Source of the DNA: an uncultured Clostridia bacterium
GTDB lineage: Bacteria; Bacillota; Clostridia; Christensenellales; Borkfalkiaceae
Assembly: GCA_934271255.1 (NCBI GenBank)
Contig: CAKQQS010000002.1
Location: forward strand, 62,001-126,000
DNA: 64,000 nucleotides
Direction: 5' to 3'
Shown: positions 1 through 8,469 of the stretch, piece after piece
Layout: every line of letters begins with the position of its first letter
How positions within the stretch are numbered: position 1 is the stretch's first letter
Program-made: the position numbers and the translations under genes
The notes under the pieces: model-generated
What the model was told of the DNA's origin: nothing
Databases searched by the model: none
The model's input: the letters and a program-made list of their open reading frames with translations, nothing else

Positions 1-1607
1 GGTGCGCCTACAAGGTAAGTGCCGACGTCCGTAAACGTTGCTCCCGAATATTTTCTGACCGAAGAAAACGGAATGGTTTTTATAGGTTTAAGCAGGTTAT
101 TGTGTCCGAAATGGTTGTATAGCGCGATTGCCGTTTGGTTGTTGTCGTTTACCGCGCTGAGCAGCGAACCCATTGCTTCCGCAACCGTGTTTGGAGCCGC
201 GCTGCTTAAAATGATACAATCGTTTACCTTCATTCTTCCGTCAGTAATCGTACCCGTTTTGTCAAGGCACAGCACGTTTACTCGGGCAAGCATTTCGAGA
301 GAATAAAGGTCGTTTATCATCGTGTTGTTTTTTGCAAGTCTTACAACGCCTAGCGAAAGAGCTAAACTCGTTAACAAAAACATACCCGAAGGAATCATGC
401 CGATAACTACCGCCGACGTTCTCGTTACTACGGGTGGTAGCGCGTCTTTAAGAGAAGGGTAGTTGCCGTTCGTGTAGTTATTGAAAAACAACGCTACGGC
501 GATAGGAATTATTATAATACCGATTGCAGTGATGATGAGTTTTAAAGAACGCATCAATTCGGAGTTGGGTTTTTTATATTTTTTCGCTTTTGCCGAAAGT
601 TTTGAAATATAATTTTGCGCGCCTACGCTTGACGCTCTTGCGTAACAGGAACCGCTTGTGATGAAACTGCCTGCAAACAAAACGTCGCCTTCGCTTTTTT
701 TGACGGGAATGGATTCGCCCGTTAAAAGAGACTCGTTTACTTCGACCGCGCCGTGTACGAGAACGGAGTCGGTAGGTATTTGGTTGCCTATTTGAAGTAA
801 AACTATATCATCCAGAACGATCTGTTCTGTCGGAATATCTATTTCGTAACCGTTACGAACGACTTTTGATGTGTTTGACGACATCAATTTAAGTCGGTCG
901 ATTGCTTTTTTAGCCCTGACTTCCTGAATGATACCTATCAAAGTATTTGCGATAAGCACCAAAACGAAAACGAAGTTCGAGATAGGGGTTTTGAAACAAG
1001 CCATCGCAATTGCAACGCCGATACATAAAAAGTTGAAGAAAGTGCAGGTGTTGGTAATGATTATGCTAGCGTAAGTTTTTGAATACCTTTGCTCGGTTTT
1101 ATTGACTAAATCCTGATTGTTTCTGACTTCGACCTGATGCGACGATAATCCCGTCTGGTAAGACGGGCTGTATCTGTCGACGCTATCGTACGGAACGGGA
1201 GCAAACTTCTTTTTCTTTTTGTTTTTCTTGCTTTCTTTCGGTTTAAAAAGAGATTTGAAATAATCGAAAATAATTTGAATCGAGTTTTTTTCTTTGTCTT
1301 CTTTTAAAATTCTTTCGATTTTTGATTCCGAATCTTCATCAATGTTTTCGTCGAAATCTATATTCTCGTCGTCGTGTTCCGGACTCGTTTCGGTTATCGG
1401 CAAATCGTCTAAATCCGTTTGAACGTAATTTGTTTCCTGGGGTGGCGTATCGTTTTGAGCGGTAACGGTCGTTGCCGTTTCAAAATCGTCGTCGACCGTC
1501 GACTTTGGTATTTCTTCGACAAAATCAAACTCGGGTTGTTCGACTAATCCGTCGCGTACGTCTGCGGCTTGGCTATTCGGTTGTTTTTTGCTTCTTTTTT
1601 TTGCCAT
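1..1607 (-). CDS. P-type cation-transporting ATPase, 3' end outside window
   Basis: The first 535 residues of an E1-E2 (HAD-type) ATPase that moves cations across the cytoplasmic membrane. Visible landmarks are the actuator motif TGES (T296), the phosphorylation motif DKTGT (D449) and membrane segments on both sides of the actuator domain. The M4 motif reads PSGM where CtpE-like and many other P-type pumps have PEGL-type sequence; the substrate ion cannot be named. A hydrophilic N-terminal extension of about 120 residues is rich in Asp/Glu and then Lys, and is not part of the catalytic core. ATG is preceded by AAAGG inside the end of leuS, 9 bases after the leuS stop, so the two genes are co-transcribed. 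The nucleotide-binding domain is cut off by the window edge. Confidence 0.88.
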   Translation of the reverse strand, partial: MAKKRSKKQPNSQAADVRDGLVEQPEFDFVEEIPKSTVDDDFETATTVTAQNDTPPQETNYVQTDLDDLPITETSPEHDDENIDFDENIDEDSESKIERILKEDKEKNSIQIIFDYFKSLFKPKESKKNKKKKKFAPVPYDSVDRYSPSYQTGLSSHQVEVRNNQDLVNKTEQRYSKTYASIIITNTCTFFNFLCIGVAIAMACFKTPISNFVFVLVLIANTLIGIIQEVRAKKAIDRLKLMSSNTSKVVRNGYEIDIPTEQIVLDDIVLLQIGNQIPTDSVLVHGAVEVNESLLTGESIPVKKSEGDVLFAGSFITSGSCYARASSVGAQNYISKLSAKAKKYKKPNSELMRSLKLIITAIGIIIIPIAVALFFNNYTNGNYPSLKDALPPVVTRTSAVVIGMIPSGMFLLTSLALSLGVVRLAKNNTMINDLYSLEMLARVNVLCLDKTGTITDGRMKVNDCIILSSAAPNTVAEAMGSLLSAVNDNNQTAIALYNHFGHNNLLKPIKTIPFSSVRKYSGATFTDVGTYLVGA

Positions 1608-1616
1608 TTTTTACCT

Positions 1617-4049
1617 TTAAACAATGATGTTGATTAGTCTGGCGGGAACGATAATTATTTTTTTAATATCGTTGCCGTCGACGAGTTTGATAACGTCGGG
1701 GTTGTTTCTTACGAAAGCGTCCGTTTCTTCTTTCGTTAAGTTGGTAGGAACTATTATTTTCATCTTGATTTTGCTGTTGATTTGAAGCGCGTATTCAACT
1801 TCGTCTTTGACGAGTTTCGATTCGTCGCAAACGGGGTAATCGGATAAAAATACCGATTTTTTATTTCCGAGTTGTTGCCAGAACTCTTCGCTGATATGCG
1901 GAGCGCAAGGCGCTAAAACCTGAACGAACTTTGCAAAAGTTTCTTTAAGTAATCCCGCGATTTTATTTTCGCAAGCGTCGTATTTTTGCATTGCGTTCAA
2001 ATATTCCATCAATCTGGCAACTACGGTGTTGAACGAGAAATTATTCATATCTCTGTCAATTTGCTTTATGTAGTTGTTTACGTTGTATAGCAATTCTTTT
2101 TCGTCCGATTTAAAATCCGTTTCTTTATATTTTTCGGTTTTATATCCGACTATTTTTTCTGCAAGCGTTTCGATTCGATTGACGAATTTCGCTATCGCCT
2201 TAATGCCTTGGTCGTCCCACGGTCCGCCTTCCGTATAAGAGAATCCGAACATAAGATAAAGTCTGAACACGTCCGAGCCGTAATTTTCGATATAATCGTC
2301 GGGTGATACAACGTTGCCTTTCGATTTGCTCATACGAGTGCCGTCGGGGCCTAAAATAACGCCTTGATGCACGAGTGAAGTAAAGGGTTCGTCAAAGTTA
2401 AGATAGCCCATATCGTGAAGCGCTTTGGTTACGAATCGCGCGTAGAGAAGGTGCATACATGCGTGTTCGGCTCCGCCGACGTATTTGTCTACGGGAAGCA
2501 TTTTGTTGATGATTGCGGGATCGAAAGGCATATTTTCGTTTTTAGCGTCGGGGTAGCGTAAATAATACCAACTCGAACAAACGAAAGTGTCTAAGGTGTC
2601 CGGATCTCTAAGAGCGTCTCCGCCGCATTTCGGGCATTTGCAATGCATAAACTCTTCGCTTTTTGCAAGGGGTGATTTCCCGTCGGGTTTAAACTCGACG
2701 TTATACGGGAGCTTGACGGGTAAATCTTTGTATGGGACGGGTACGTCTCCGCATTTATCGCAGTGAATTACGGGGATGGGCGCGCCCCAGTATCTCTGAC
2801 GGGAAATAAGCCAGTCGCGGAGCCTGTAATTCGTTTTTACGCGCGCAACTCCTTTCGTTGCAAGGTAAGCGATGATATTTCTTCTTGCTTCATCCGATGT
2901 CTGGCCGTCGAAATTAAGCGAGTTTACTAAAATGCCGTCTTCGGTCATAGGTAATTCGTTGTTTTGCGAGTTGCTGTTGATTACGCGATTGATAGGTAAT
3001 TTATACTTTTTTGCGAACTCGAAATCTCTTGTGTCGTGAGCGGGAACGCCCATAACCGCGCCCGTGCCGTACGAGTACAGAACGTAATCCGAAACGTAGA
3101 TGGGAATTTTTTTGTCGTTTACGGGGTTAAACGCATACGCGCCTAAAAATACGCCCGTTTTTTCTCTCGACGTGGAAAGTCTTTCTATCTCGTTCGTTTT
3201 GGAAGTTTCGTAAACGTAATTTTCTACTTCCGCTTTTTGTTTTTCGCTTACGAGTTTTTTAACTAACGGATGTTCGGGGGCAAGGACGACGTAACTTACG
3301 CCGAAAAGTGTATCCGCGCGTGTAGTGAATACGTTGAAAGTGTCGCCCGATTCACAGGTAAACGTGATTTCGCCGCCCGTCGATTTGCCTATCCAGTTTT
3401 TTTGCATTGCTTTCGTTCTTTCGGGCCAGTCGAGTTTGTCTAAACCGGATAATAACTGTTCGGCATACGCAGTAATTTTGAAAAACCACTGCGTTAAATC
3501 TTTTTTAACGACTTCGCTGCCGCAACGTTCACATTTTCCGTCGACTACCTGCTCGTTCGCGAGAACCGTGTTGCAACTCGGACACCAGTTGACGGGGGCT
3601 TCTTTTCTGTACGCCAAACCGTTTTCGTAAAGTTTTAAAAAGAGCCATTGAGTCCATTTATAATAATCTTCGACGCAAGTTTTAATTTCGGCGTTCCAGT
3701 CGAACATTGCGCCCATTGCTTTTAGTTGATGCTCCATCGTTTCGATGTTTTTAAGCGTCGAGTCTTTTGGGTGAATGCCTGTTTTTATTGCGTAGTTTTC
3801 TGCCGGGAGACCGAATGCGTCGAAACCCATCGGCTGAAAAACTTCAAAACCTTTCATTTTTTTATAACGGGCAAAACTATCCGTTAACCCGTAATTGTAC
3901 CAGTGTCCCAAATGCAATTTAGCGGCAGAGGGGTAAGAAAACATTTCCAAGCAATAATATTTTGGCTTATTGCTTTTTTCGTTGTAAGTATTTATTTTTT
4001 GATCTTCCCAGTATTTTTGCCATTTATGCTCGATTGCATGTACATCCAT
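1617..4049 (-). CDS. leuS: leucyl-tRNA synthetase
   Basis: Class Ia synthetase that charges tRNA-Leu in the cytoplasm; 810 residues, normal length. The HIGH-type motif HLGH is at residues 46-49, the KMSKS loop reads MSKSK from M573, and Cys pairs (CPSC...CERC and CDKC...CPKC) mark zinc-binding insertions. The CP1 editing domain lies in between, and the C-terminal domain ends in a hydrophobic VPARLINIIV tail. A GGAGG sequence precedes the ATG. It is transcribed from a consensus promoter with a short leader of about 36 bases; I see no T-box here, unlike pheST. The P-type ATPase gene follows in the same operon. Confidence 0.98.
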   Translation of the reverse strand: MDVHAIEHKWQKYWEDQKINTYNEKSNKPKYYCLEMFSYPSAAKLHLGHWYNYGLTDSFARYKKMKGFEVFQPMGFDAFGLPAENYAIKTGIHPKDSTLKNIETMEHQLKAMGAMFDWNAEIKTCVEDYYKWTQWLFLKLYENGLAYRKEAPVNWCPSCNTVLANEQVVDGKCERCGSEVVKKDLTQWFFKITAYAEQLLSGLDKLDWPERTKAMQKNWIGKSTGGEITFTCESGDTFNVFTTRADTLFGVSYVVLAPEHPLVKKLVSEKQKAEVENYVYETSKTNEIERLSTSREKTGVFLGAYAFNPVNDKKIPIYVSDYVLYSYGTGAVMGVPAHDTRDFEFAKKYKLPINRVINSNSQNNELPMTEDGILVNSLNFDGQTSDEARRNIIAYLATKGVARVKTNYRLRDWLISRQRYWGAPIPVIHCDKCGDVPVPYKDLPVKLPYNVEFKPDGKSPLAKSEEFMHCKCPKCGGDALRDPDTLDTFVCSSWYYLRYPDAKNENMPFDPAIINKMLPVDKYVGGAEHACMHLLYARFVTKALHDMGYLNFDEPFTSLVHQGVILGPDGTRMSKSKGNVVSPDDYIENYGSDVFRLYLMFGFSYTEGGPWDDQGIKAIAKFVNRIETLAEKIVGYKTEKYKETDFKSDEKELLYNVNNYIKQIDRDMNNFSFNTVVARLMEYLNAMQKYDACENKIAGLLKETFAKFVQVLAPCAPHISEEFWQQLGNKKSVFLSDYPVCDESKLVKDEVEYALQINSKIKMKIIVPTNLTKEETDAFVRNNPDVIKLVDGNDIKKIIIVPARLINIIV

Positions 4050-4091
4050 ATTTTAAGCCTCCAAAAAAGCATGGTAAAATGTTTAAAATAT

Positions 4092-4120
4092 ATTATATAT
4101 TTTTTTACGGCGGTTGTCAA
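4092..4120 (-). promoter_or_regulatory. leuS promoter (SigA type)
   Basis: On the minus strand TTGACA (4115-4120), a 17-base spacer and TATAAT (4092-4097): a perfect vegetative consensus, about 36 bases before the leuS start. Confidence 0.88.
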
Positions 4121-4161
4121 ATAAATATTACTTTAAATTACTTGTATAAAATATAAATATA

Positions 4162-4182
4162 GGCGACCGAAATTCGGCCGCC
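4162..4182 (-). terminator. probable terminator after the dNTPase gene
   Basis: GGCGGCCG/CGGTCGCC-type stem (one mismatch) with a 5-base loop, followed on the minus strand by an AT-rich but broken T-tract. It lies between the dNTPase stop and the leuS promoter. The weak T-tract lowers confidence. Confidence 0.5.
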
Positions 4183-4193
4183 GTAAACTGTGC

Positions 4194-5387
4194 TTAATCG
4201 AAATAACCTTTATATCTGAGATCTAACGTATTGTCGGGGAATAAGTTGTTGAATAAATCGATAAAATAATCGTCCGTCATGCTTGCGATATAATCTACTA
4301 CAATTTGGTTAGGCTCGATGTTTTCGTAAGGCAATTTGCGTTTGTAATGTGATTTGTTGATATAGCCGATATGATGAGTAAAAATATAAGAATATTTGTT
4401 GTTATTATGCATGTCATAAAGTAATTTATCGTACATTTTTGACATCATGGGTTTAAGCACGGACGACGTTTGACTTTGCGTTTTTTCGGCGTTGTAAATT
4501 TTTTGATAATTTTCTTGTTTAGCCGTTTGCAGTGCTTGAAAATATTCTTTACTCATTTTTATGTAAGGCTTGCCGTAGCTGTTTTCAATTATGTTGGTTG
4601 TGATATTGTTTATCATTTCGGCATTGAATACGCCTATTTCGCCTTGTGTAAAATTAAAATCTTTTACCGATTTCGTCAAAATCGCGTCTTGTCTGTCCTT
4701 GCCGATATACGCGATAATGTCCGCTATTCTGACAACGCATGCTTCGAGGGTCGACGGAACAAGGGTCCTGACGAAACCTTCTTTTGTGTAAGAGTTTTCT
4801 ATTTTTTCATCTAGTTCGCTAAAATCGTTTAATGCAGCGGGGCGATATTCGTCAAGTTCGAGTTCTCCGTTGTGCGAGATTATTCCGTCCAAAGTTTGTA
4901 ACGTTAAATTGTAGTTGAAAATCTTGTCTAAAACTCTGTACGATTGAATATTGTGGTTGAAATGTCTGTTTGTATGATTGAAATATAATTCATCTAAAAC
5001 GTATTCGCCCGCATGGCCGAAAGGTGTGTGCCCGATATCGTGTCCAAGCGCGATTGCTTCTATAAGTTCAAGGTTAAGATTGAGCGCTTTGCCGATTGTT
5101 CTTGCGATTCTCGAAACAAATTGAACGTGTAAACTTCTGTGGGTTATGTCGTCGTTTTTATACAATGAAAAAACTTGTGTTTTGTCTTCGTAGCGGGAAA
5201 AGTAAGGGCAATTCATAATTTTATCGATATCCCTGATAAAATTAGACCGTATTGCGTTCGGCTTGTCGTGAGTGTTAAGATTTCTTCTTACCGCATTTTC
5301 ATCGTTAAACGCATATTCGTTTACGATTTTTTCCTTTTGATTTTTGATTATTAAGTTTTCGATTTCTTTTGATAAGGTAATATACAT
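4194..5387 (-). CDS. dGTPase-like HD-domain triphosphohydrolase
   Basis: Member of the deoxyguanosinetriphosphate triphosphohydrolase-like family, which removes triphosphate from dNTPs; 397 residues. The signature is the metal-binding H116-D117 in ALGHDIGHTPFGH, preceded by an RYEDKTQVF segment equivalent to the family's KTQVF motif and a His near residue 83. The family usually starts with a short helix about 50 residues before KTQVF, which fits the first ATG here. That ATG has no Shine-Dalgarno and lies 6 bases after a TATAAT hexamer, so the mRNA is probably leaderless. It is monocistronic. The true dNTP substrate cannot be read from sequence. Confidence 0.9.
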   Translation of the reverse strand: MYITLSKEIENLIIKNQKEKIVNEYAFNDENAVRRNLNTHDKPNAIRSNFIRDIDKIMNCPYFSRYEDKTQVFSLYKNDDITHRSLHVQFVSRIARTIGKALNLNLELIEAIALGHDIGHTPFGHAGEYVLDELYFNHTNRHFNHNIQSYRVLDKIFNYNLTLQTLDGIISHNGELELDEYRPAALNDFSELDEKIENSYTKEGFVRTLVPSTLEACVVRIADIIAYIGKDRQDAILTKSVKDFNFTQGEIGVFNAEMINNITTNIIENSYGKPYIKMSKEYFQALQTAKQENYQKIYNAEKTQSQTSSVLKPMMSKMYDKLLYDMHNNNKYSYIFTHHIGYINKSHYKRKLPYENIEPNQIVVDYIASMTDDYFIDLFNNLFPDNTLDLRYKGYFD

Positions 5388-5393
5388 AATTTA

Positions 5394-5422
5394 ATTATAC
5401 CATAAAAACATCAATTTTTCAA
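5394..5422 (-). promoter_or_regulatory. promoter of dNTPase gene, leaderless geometry
   Basis: TTGAAA (5417-5422), 17-base spacer, TATAAT (5394-5399), then only 6 bases to the ATG at 5387. The expected transcription start coincides with the start codon. Confidence 0.82.
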
Positions 5423-5500
5423 ATTATTTTATAAGAATTGACTTTACTTGATAAATATAGTAAAATGTTATCTAAGCAATCGATTGCCGAATGTGATTTT

Positions 5501-5596
5501 GCAGTCAGCAACCGTAGGTTGGGTGTTTTGTAAAAAATAAAAGCCCTGACAAATAGTCGGAACTTTCATATAAAATGGCAGGGGAGACGCGATTCG
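5501..5596. repeat. 96-base repeat, copy A (contains tRNA-Trp 3' end)
   Basis: Copy A of a 96-base direct repeat, 93/96 identical to the segment starting at 5651 and offset by exactly 150 bases. Its high-coordinate end reproduces the last 21 bases of tRNA-Trp including CCA, but the rest of the tRNA is absent. It also carries a short stem followed on the minus strand by TTTTATTTTTT, a weak terminator for tRNA-Trp. No open reading frame in this area looks real. Confidence 0.9.
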
Positions 5597-5650
5597 GGCG
5601 ACTTTGACGTTGCTTGCTTGACGGACTAGCCCTGCGTAGCTTATAGCGGA

Positions 5651-5746
5651 GCAGTCAGCAACCGTAGGTTGTGTGTTTTGTAAAAAATAAAAGCCCTGAC
5701 AAATAGTCGGAACTTTTATAGAAAATGGCAGGGGAGACGCGATTCG
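5651..5746. repeat. 96-base repeat, copy B (overlaps the intact tRNA-Trp 3' end)
   Basis: Copy B is continuous with the functional tRNA-Trp gene. Three mismatches separate it from copy A, so the duplication is recent or maintained. On the minus strand it places a stem (GAC/GTC core) and an interrupted T-tract directly after the tRNA. The unrelated 54 bases between the copies belong to the 150-base period. Confidence 0.9.
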
Positions 5747-5800
5747 AACACGCAACCTACGGTTTTGGAGACCGCTACTCTACCGTTGAGCCACTCCCCT
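5726..5800 (-). tRNA. tRNA-Trp (CCA)
   Basis: Acceptor AGGGGAG/CTCCCCT with discriminator G and encoded CCA. The anticodon loop CTCCAAA gives anticodon CCA; the T-loop is TTCGAAT. All stems close, with G-T wobbles in the T-stem. It has its own consensus promoter just upstream. Confidence 0.97.
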
Positions 5801-5816
5801 AAATTGTAACGTGTCT

Positions 5817-5845
5817 ATTATATTACAAAAAAACGGTTTAGTCAA
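5817..5845 (-). promoter_or_regulatory. tRNA-Trp promoter
   Basis: TTGACT (5840-5845), 17-base spacer, TATAAT (5817-5822) on the minus strand, about 16 bases before the mature tRNA 5' end. Confidence 0.88.
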
Positions 5846-5874
5846 TATTTTTTTATGATAAAAAAGGAAATTAT

Positions 5875-6330
5875 ATGAAAAAAAAGGTAACGATTTATAC
5901 CGACGGCGCTTGTTCGGGTAATCCCGGTGCGGGCGGTTGGTGCGCGATTTTGAATTACAACGGAAGAGAAAAAGTTATTAGTGGTGGCGAAGCGTCGACT
6001 ACGAACAACAAAATGGAATTGCTTGCAATTATTTCGGGGTTAGAGATTTTGAAAGAGTCGTGTAACGTTACCGTATACAGCGATTCCGCTTATTGTATAA
6101 ATGCCTTTAACGAAGGCTGGATAGATTCCTGGGTGGCAAACGGTTGGAAGAACTCTAATAAAAAAGAAGTAAAAAACGCCGATTTATGGAAAAGACTTTT
6201 ATCATTGTTAAACGTTCACGACGTGAAGTTTGTCAAGGTAAAAGGACATTCCGACAATGAAAACAATAATAGATGCGACGAGTTGGCGCGAGCGGAGATA
6301 AAAAAATTAGTTTCATTAGATAAAAACTAA
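5875..6330 (+). CDS. rnhA: ribonuclease HI
   Basis: Endonuclease that cleaves the RNA strand of RNA-DNA hybrids (R-loops, Okazaki primers); 151 residues, typical size. The catalytic carboxylates are visible as D10 (YTDGAC), E48 (NNKMELL), D70 (YSDSAY) and D135 (NRCDEL), with the mobile H125 in KGHSDN. AAAGGA precedes the ATG. No RNA-binding N-terminal HBD is present. It begins a short plus-strand run that continues with a membrane protein and a Y-family polymerase, although the membrane gene has its own -10 element. Confidence 0.97.
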   Translation: MKKKVTIYTDGACSGNPGAGGWCAILNYNGREKVISGGEASTTNNKMELLAIISGLEILKESCNVTVYSDSAYCINAFNEGWIDSWVANGWKNSNKKEVKNADLWKRLLSLLNVHDVKFVKVKGHSDNENNNRCDELARAEIKKLVSLDKN

Positions 6331-6340
6331 TCTTTTGTCA

Positions 6341-6355
6341 TATAATATAAATATG
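6341..6355 (+). promoter_or_regulatory. -10 element 6 bases upstream of the VTT-protein ATG
   Basis: TATAAT at 6341-6346 is followed by 6 bases and ATG at 6353. No clear -35 can be seen at the right spacing and no Shine-Dalgarno is present. This matches the leaderless arrangement at three other genes in the window, but is the weakest of the four. Confidence 0.5.
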
Positions 6356-7258
6356 GCAAAAAGGCAAGGAATACTCTATTCATTAAACGTAATATTGATA
6401 TTTTTAATAGGCGTAATGGGGGTTGTTTTTATTTCGCTTTACATTGAAACGCTTAATTTCGGAAAAATATCGCAATATAAAATAGTTATTCAGTTAAGTG
6501 TGTTTTGTATCTGTTTCGCCATGACTTTGTTGACTATGATATTATACCTTCTTGGCTTCGATTTTATTTATAAACTAGCGTATTTGATTATTATTTCTAT
6601 ACTTTTGGCTTCGATTAGTTTGTATTTTTTAAAAACGAAAGGCGTGTTGGATAAAATAGACAGTGTTGCCGATATAAGAAGTTATATATCGAGTTTCGGC
6701 TCGTATGCCGTTTTGGCTTTTATATTGATACAATTTTTACAAGTGGTCGCGTTGCCTATACCCGGCGTTTTGACAATCGGCGCGGGCGTTTTGTTGTTCG
6801 GCCCTTTTTGGGGAGCGGTTTATAGTTTAATAGGTATACTGACGGGGTCTTTCGTTGCGTTTTTTATCGGCAGGGTTTTAGGATATAAAGTTGCTTCGTG
6901 GCTTGTCGGAAAGAAAAATCTTGAAAGCGCAATGAAAAAAGTTGAAGGTAAAGACAAAGTTATTTTGACTTTTATGTTTTTGTTTCCTTTCTTTCCCGAC
7001 GACGTGTTGTGTTTTGTTGCGGGACTGTCGTCGATGGGTGTAAAATATTTTTGTATTATGATAATAATTACAAGAATTATTTCGGTGATAACGTCGTCTT
7101 ATTCCATAAACGGAAGCATTATTCCGTATAACACTTGGTGGGGTATAGCGATTTGGGGTGTTTTGATTTTGGTTGTTGCGTTTGTATCTTATTTTGTTTA
7201 TACTTACGGCGATATTTTGGAAAAATATTTCAAAAAAAGGTTTCATAAAAAGAAATGA
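6353..7258 (+). CDS. TVP38/TMEM64 (VTT/DedA-like) membrane protein
   Basis: Integral membrane protein of about 301 residues with roughly six to seven hydrophobic segments. The conserved VTT core is visible: LPIPGVLTIGAGVLLFGPFWG followed by a Gly-rich segment ending in FFIGRVLGYKVA, and then FPFFPDDVLCFVAGLSSM. Relatives are implicated in lipid scrambling or undecaprenyl-phosphate and small-molecule handling; the activity here is unknown. An upstream in-frame TTG at 6335 is possible, but the ATG at 6353 fits the leaderless geometry better. The stop overlaps the next start (ATGA), so it is translationally coupled to the polymerase gene. Confidence 0.85.
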   Translation: MAKRQGILYSLNVILIFLIGVMGVVFISLYIETLNFGKISQYKIVIQLSVFCICFAMTLLTMILYLLGFDFIYKLAYLIIISILLASISLYFLKTKGVLDKIDSVADIRSYISSFGSYAVLAFILIQFLQVVALPIPGVLTIGAGVLLFGPFWGAVYSLIGILTGSFVAFFIGRVLGYKVASWLVGKKNLESAMKKVEGKDKVILTFMFLFPFFPDDVLCFVAGLSSMGVKYFCIMIIITRIISVITSSYSINGSIIPYNTWWGIAIWGVLILVVAFVSYFVYTYGDILEKYFKKRFHKKK

Positions 7259-8460
7259 GAACGATTTTACATTCCGATCTTAATAATTTTTTCGCAAGCG
7301 TTGAAATGGCTGCTAATTCCGAACTGAAAAGCGTGCCGATGGCTGTTTGCGGAGATGAGAAGGAACGGCACGGAATTGTTCTTGCAAAAAACGAAATAGC
7401 AAAAGCCTTGGGTATAAAAACGGCTATGACTATACATGAAGCGCAGAGTATTTGTCCGAATCTTGTAAAAGTACAAGCCGATTTACAAAAATATAGGTAT
7501 TATTCTACCGTTGTTCGTAAGATTTATGAAGAATACACCGATAAAATCGAACCTTTCGGTATTGACGAAGCGTGGCTTGACGTAACGCATAGTCAAATGC
7601 TTTTTGGCGGTGGAATGGAAATCGCTAAAAATATCTCAAAAAAAGTGCGAGAAAAAACGGGGCTTACCGTTTCGATAGGGGTGAGTTTTAATAAGGTTTT
7701 TGCTAAACTTGCTTCCGATATGAAAAAACCGGACGGAATAACTGAGATTTCTTTTGAAAACTATAAAGAAATAGTTTGGAAATTGCCCATAAAAGAACTG
7801 CTGTTTGTAGGCAAATCTACCGTATGCGAGTTGAATAGATGTAATATATTTACGATAGGGGATTTTGCCAACTGTAACCGCGATTTTGTGTATCAAAACT
7901 TTGGTAAAAACGGGCTGACGACTTTAAAATATGCAAACGGCGAAGACGATTCTCCCGTTAAGGCGACAACGGAAGAAGGGATAAAGTCGGTCAGTAACAG
8001 CACTACTTCATCAAAAGATTTTTATTGTTTTGAAGAGATAAAGTCAACCCTTTACGAACTTGTAGAATCCGTTTGTTTTCGCGGAATCAAACAAGGATTG
8101 CTGTATCCTAAAACGATAACGTTATGGGTAAGAGATAATGAATTACAATCTTTTACTCGTCAAAAAAAGTTGCCGTACCCGACGGTGATTGTTTCTGAAA
8201 TATTTAATGAAATTACTAAACTTTTTAAAGACAATTATGTCTGGAATAAACCCGTGCGCAGCGTTGGAGTGGGGCTTACGGATTTTGAAAACGATGCTAT
8301 TCAATTAGACGATTTGGTTGATGAACGGGTGATGGTAAAAAAGATGTTTGCGCAAGACTGTTTCTCTAAAATTAAAGACGAGCAAGGCGAAAACGTTATC
8401 GCAAACGGAATCGTTGCGAAGAAATTGTATCAAATTAAAGAAAAAAACAATAAAGAATAA
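7255..8460 (+). CDS. dinB: Y-family DNA polymerase (Pol IV / DinB-like)
   Basis: Translesion polymerase of 401 residues. Metal-binding residues are visible: D8 in HSDLNNFF and D104-E105 in PFGIDEAWLDV. The palm-fingers region (GIVLAKNEIAKALGIKTA, VSIGVSFNKVFAKLASD) and a little-finger domain follow. It resembles the Firmicute YqjH/YqjW-type branch rather than E. coli DinB. Near the C-terminus, AIQLDDL could act as a sliding-clamp binding motif (inference). It is translated through an ATGA overlap with the membrane-protein gene. No LexA-type box lies directly upstream. Confidence 0.93.
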   Translation: MRTILHSDLNNFFASVEMAANSELKSVPMAVCGDEKERHGIVLAKNEIAKALGIKTAMTIHEAQSICPNLVKVQADLQKYRYYSTVVRKIYEEYTDKIEPFGIDEAWLDVTHSQMLFGGGMEIAKNISKKVREKTGLTVSIGVSFNKVFAKLASDMKKPDGITEISFENYKEIVWKLPIKELLFVGKSTVCELNRCNIFTIGDFANCNRDFVYQNFGKNGLTTLKYANGEDDSPVKATTEEGIKSVSNSTTSSKDFYCFEEIKSTLYELVESVCFRGIKQGLLYPKTITLWVRDNELQSFTRQKKLPYPTVIVSEIFNEITKLFKDNYVWNKPVRSVGVGLTDFENDAIQLDDLVDERVMVKKMFAQDCFSKIKDEQGENVIANGIVAKKLYQIKEKNNKE

Positions 8461-8469
8461 AACTTTTGG

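Noticed and set aside
4050..4190. T-box leader for leuS
   Set aside because: The leader is only about 36 bases and contains neither the T-box core nor a terminator.
5468..5755. 95-residue minus-strand frame with internally repeated sequence next to tRNA-Trp
   Set aside because: Its repetition comes from the 150-base DNA duplication, it runs through the tRNA 3' end, and no homology or ribosome-binding site supports it.
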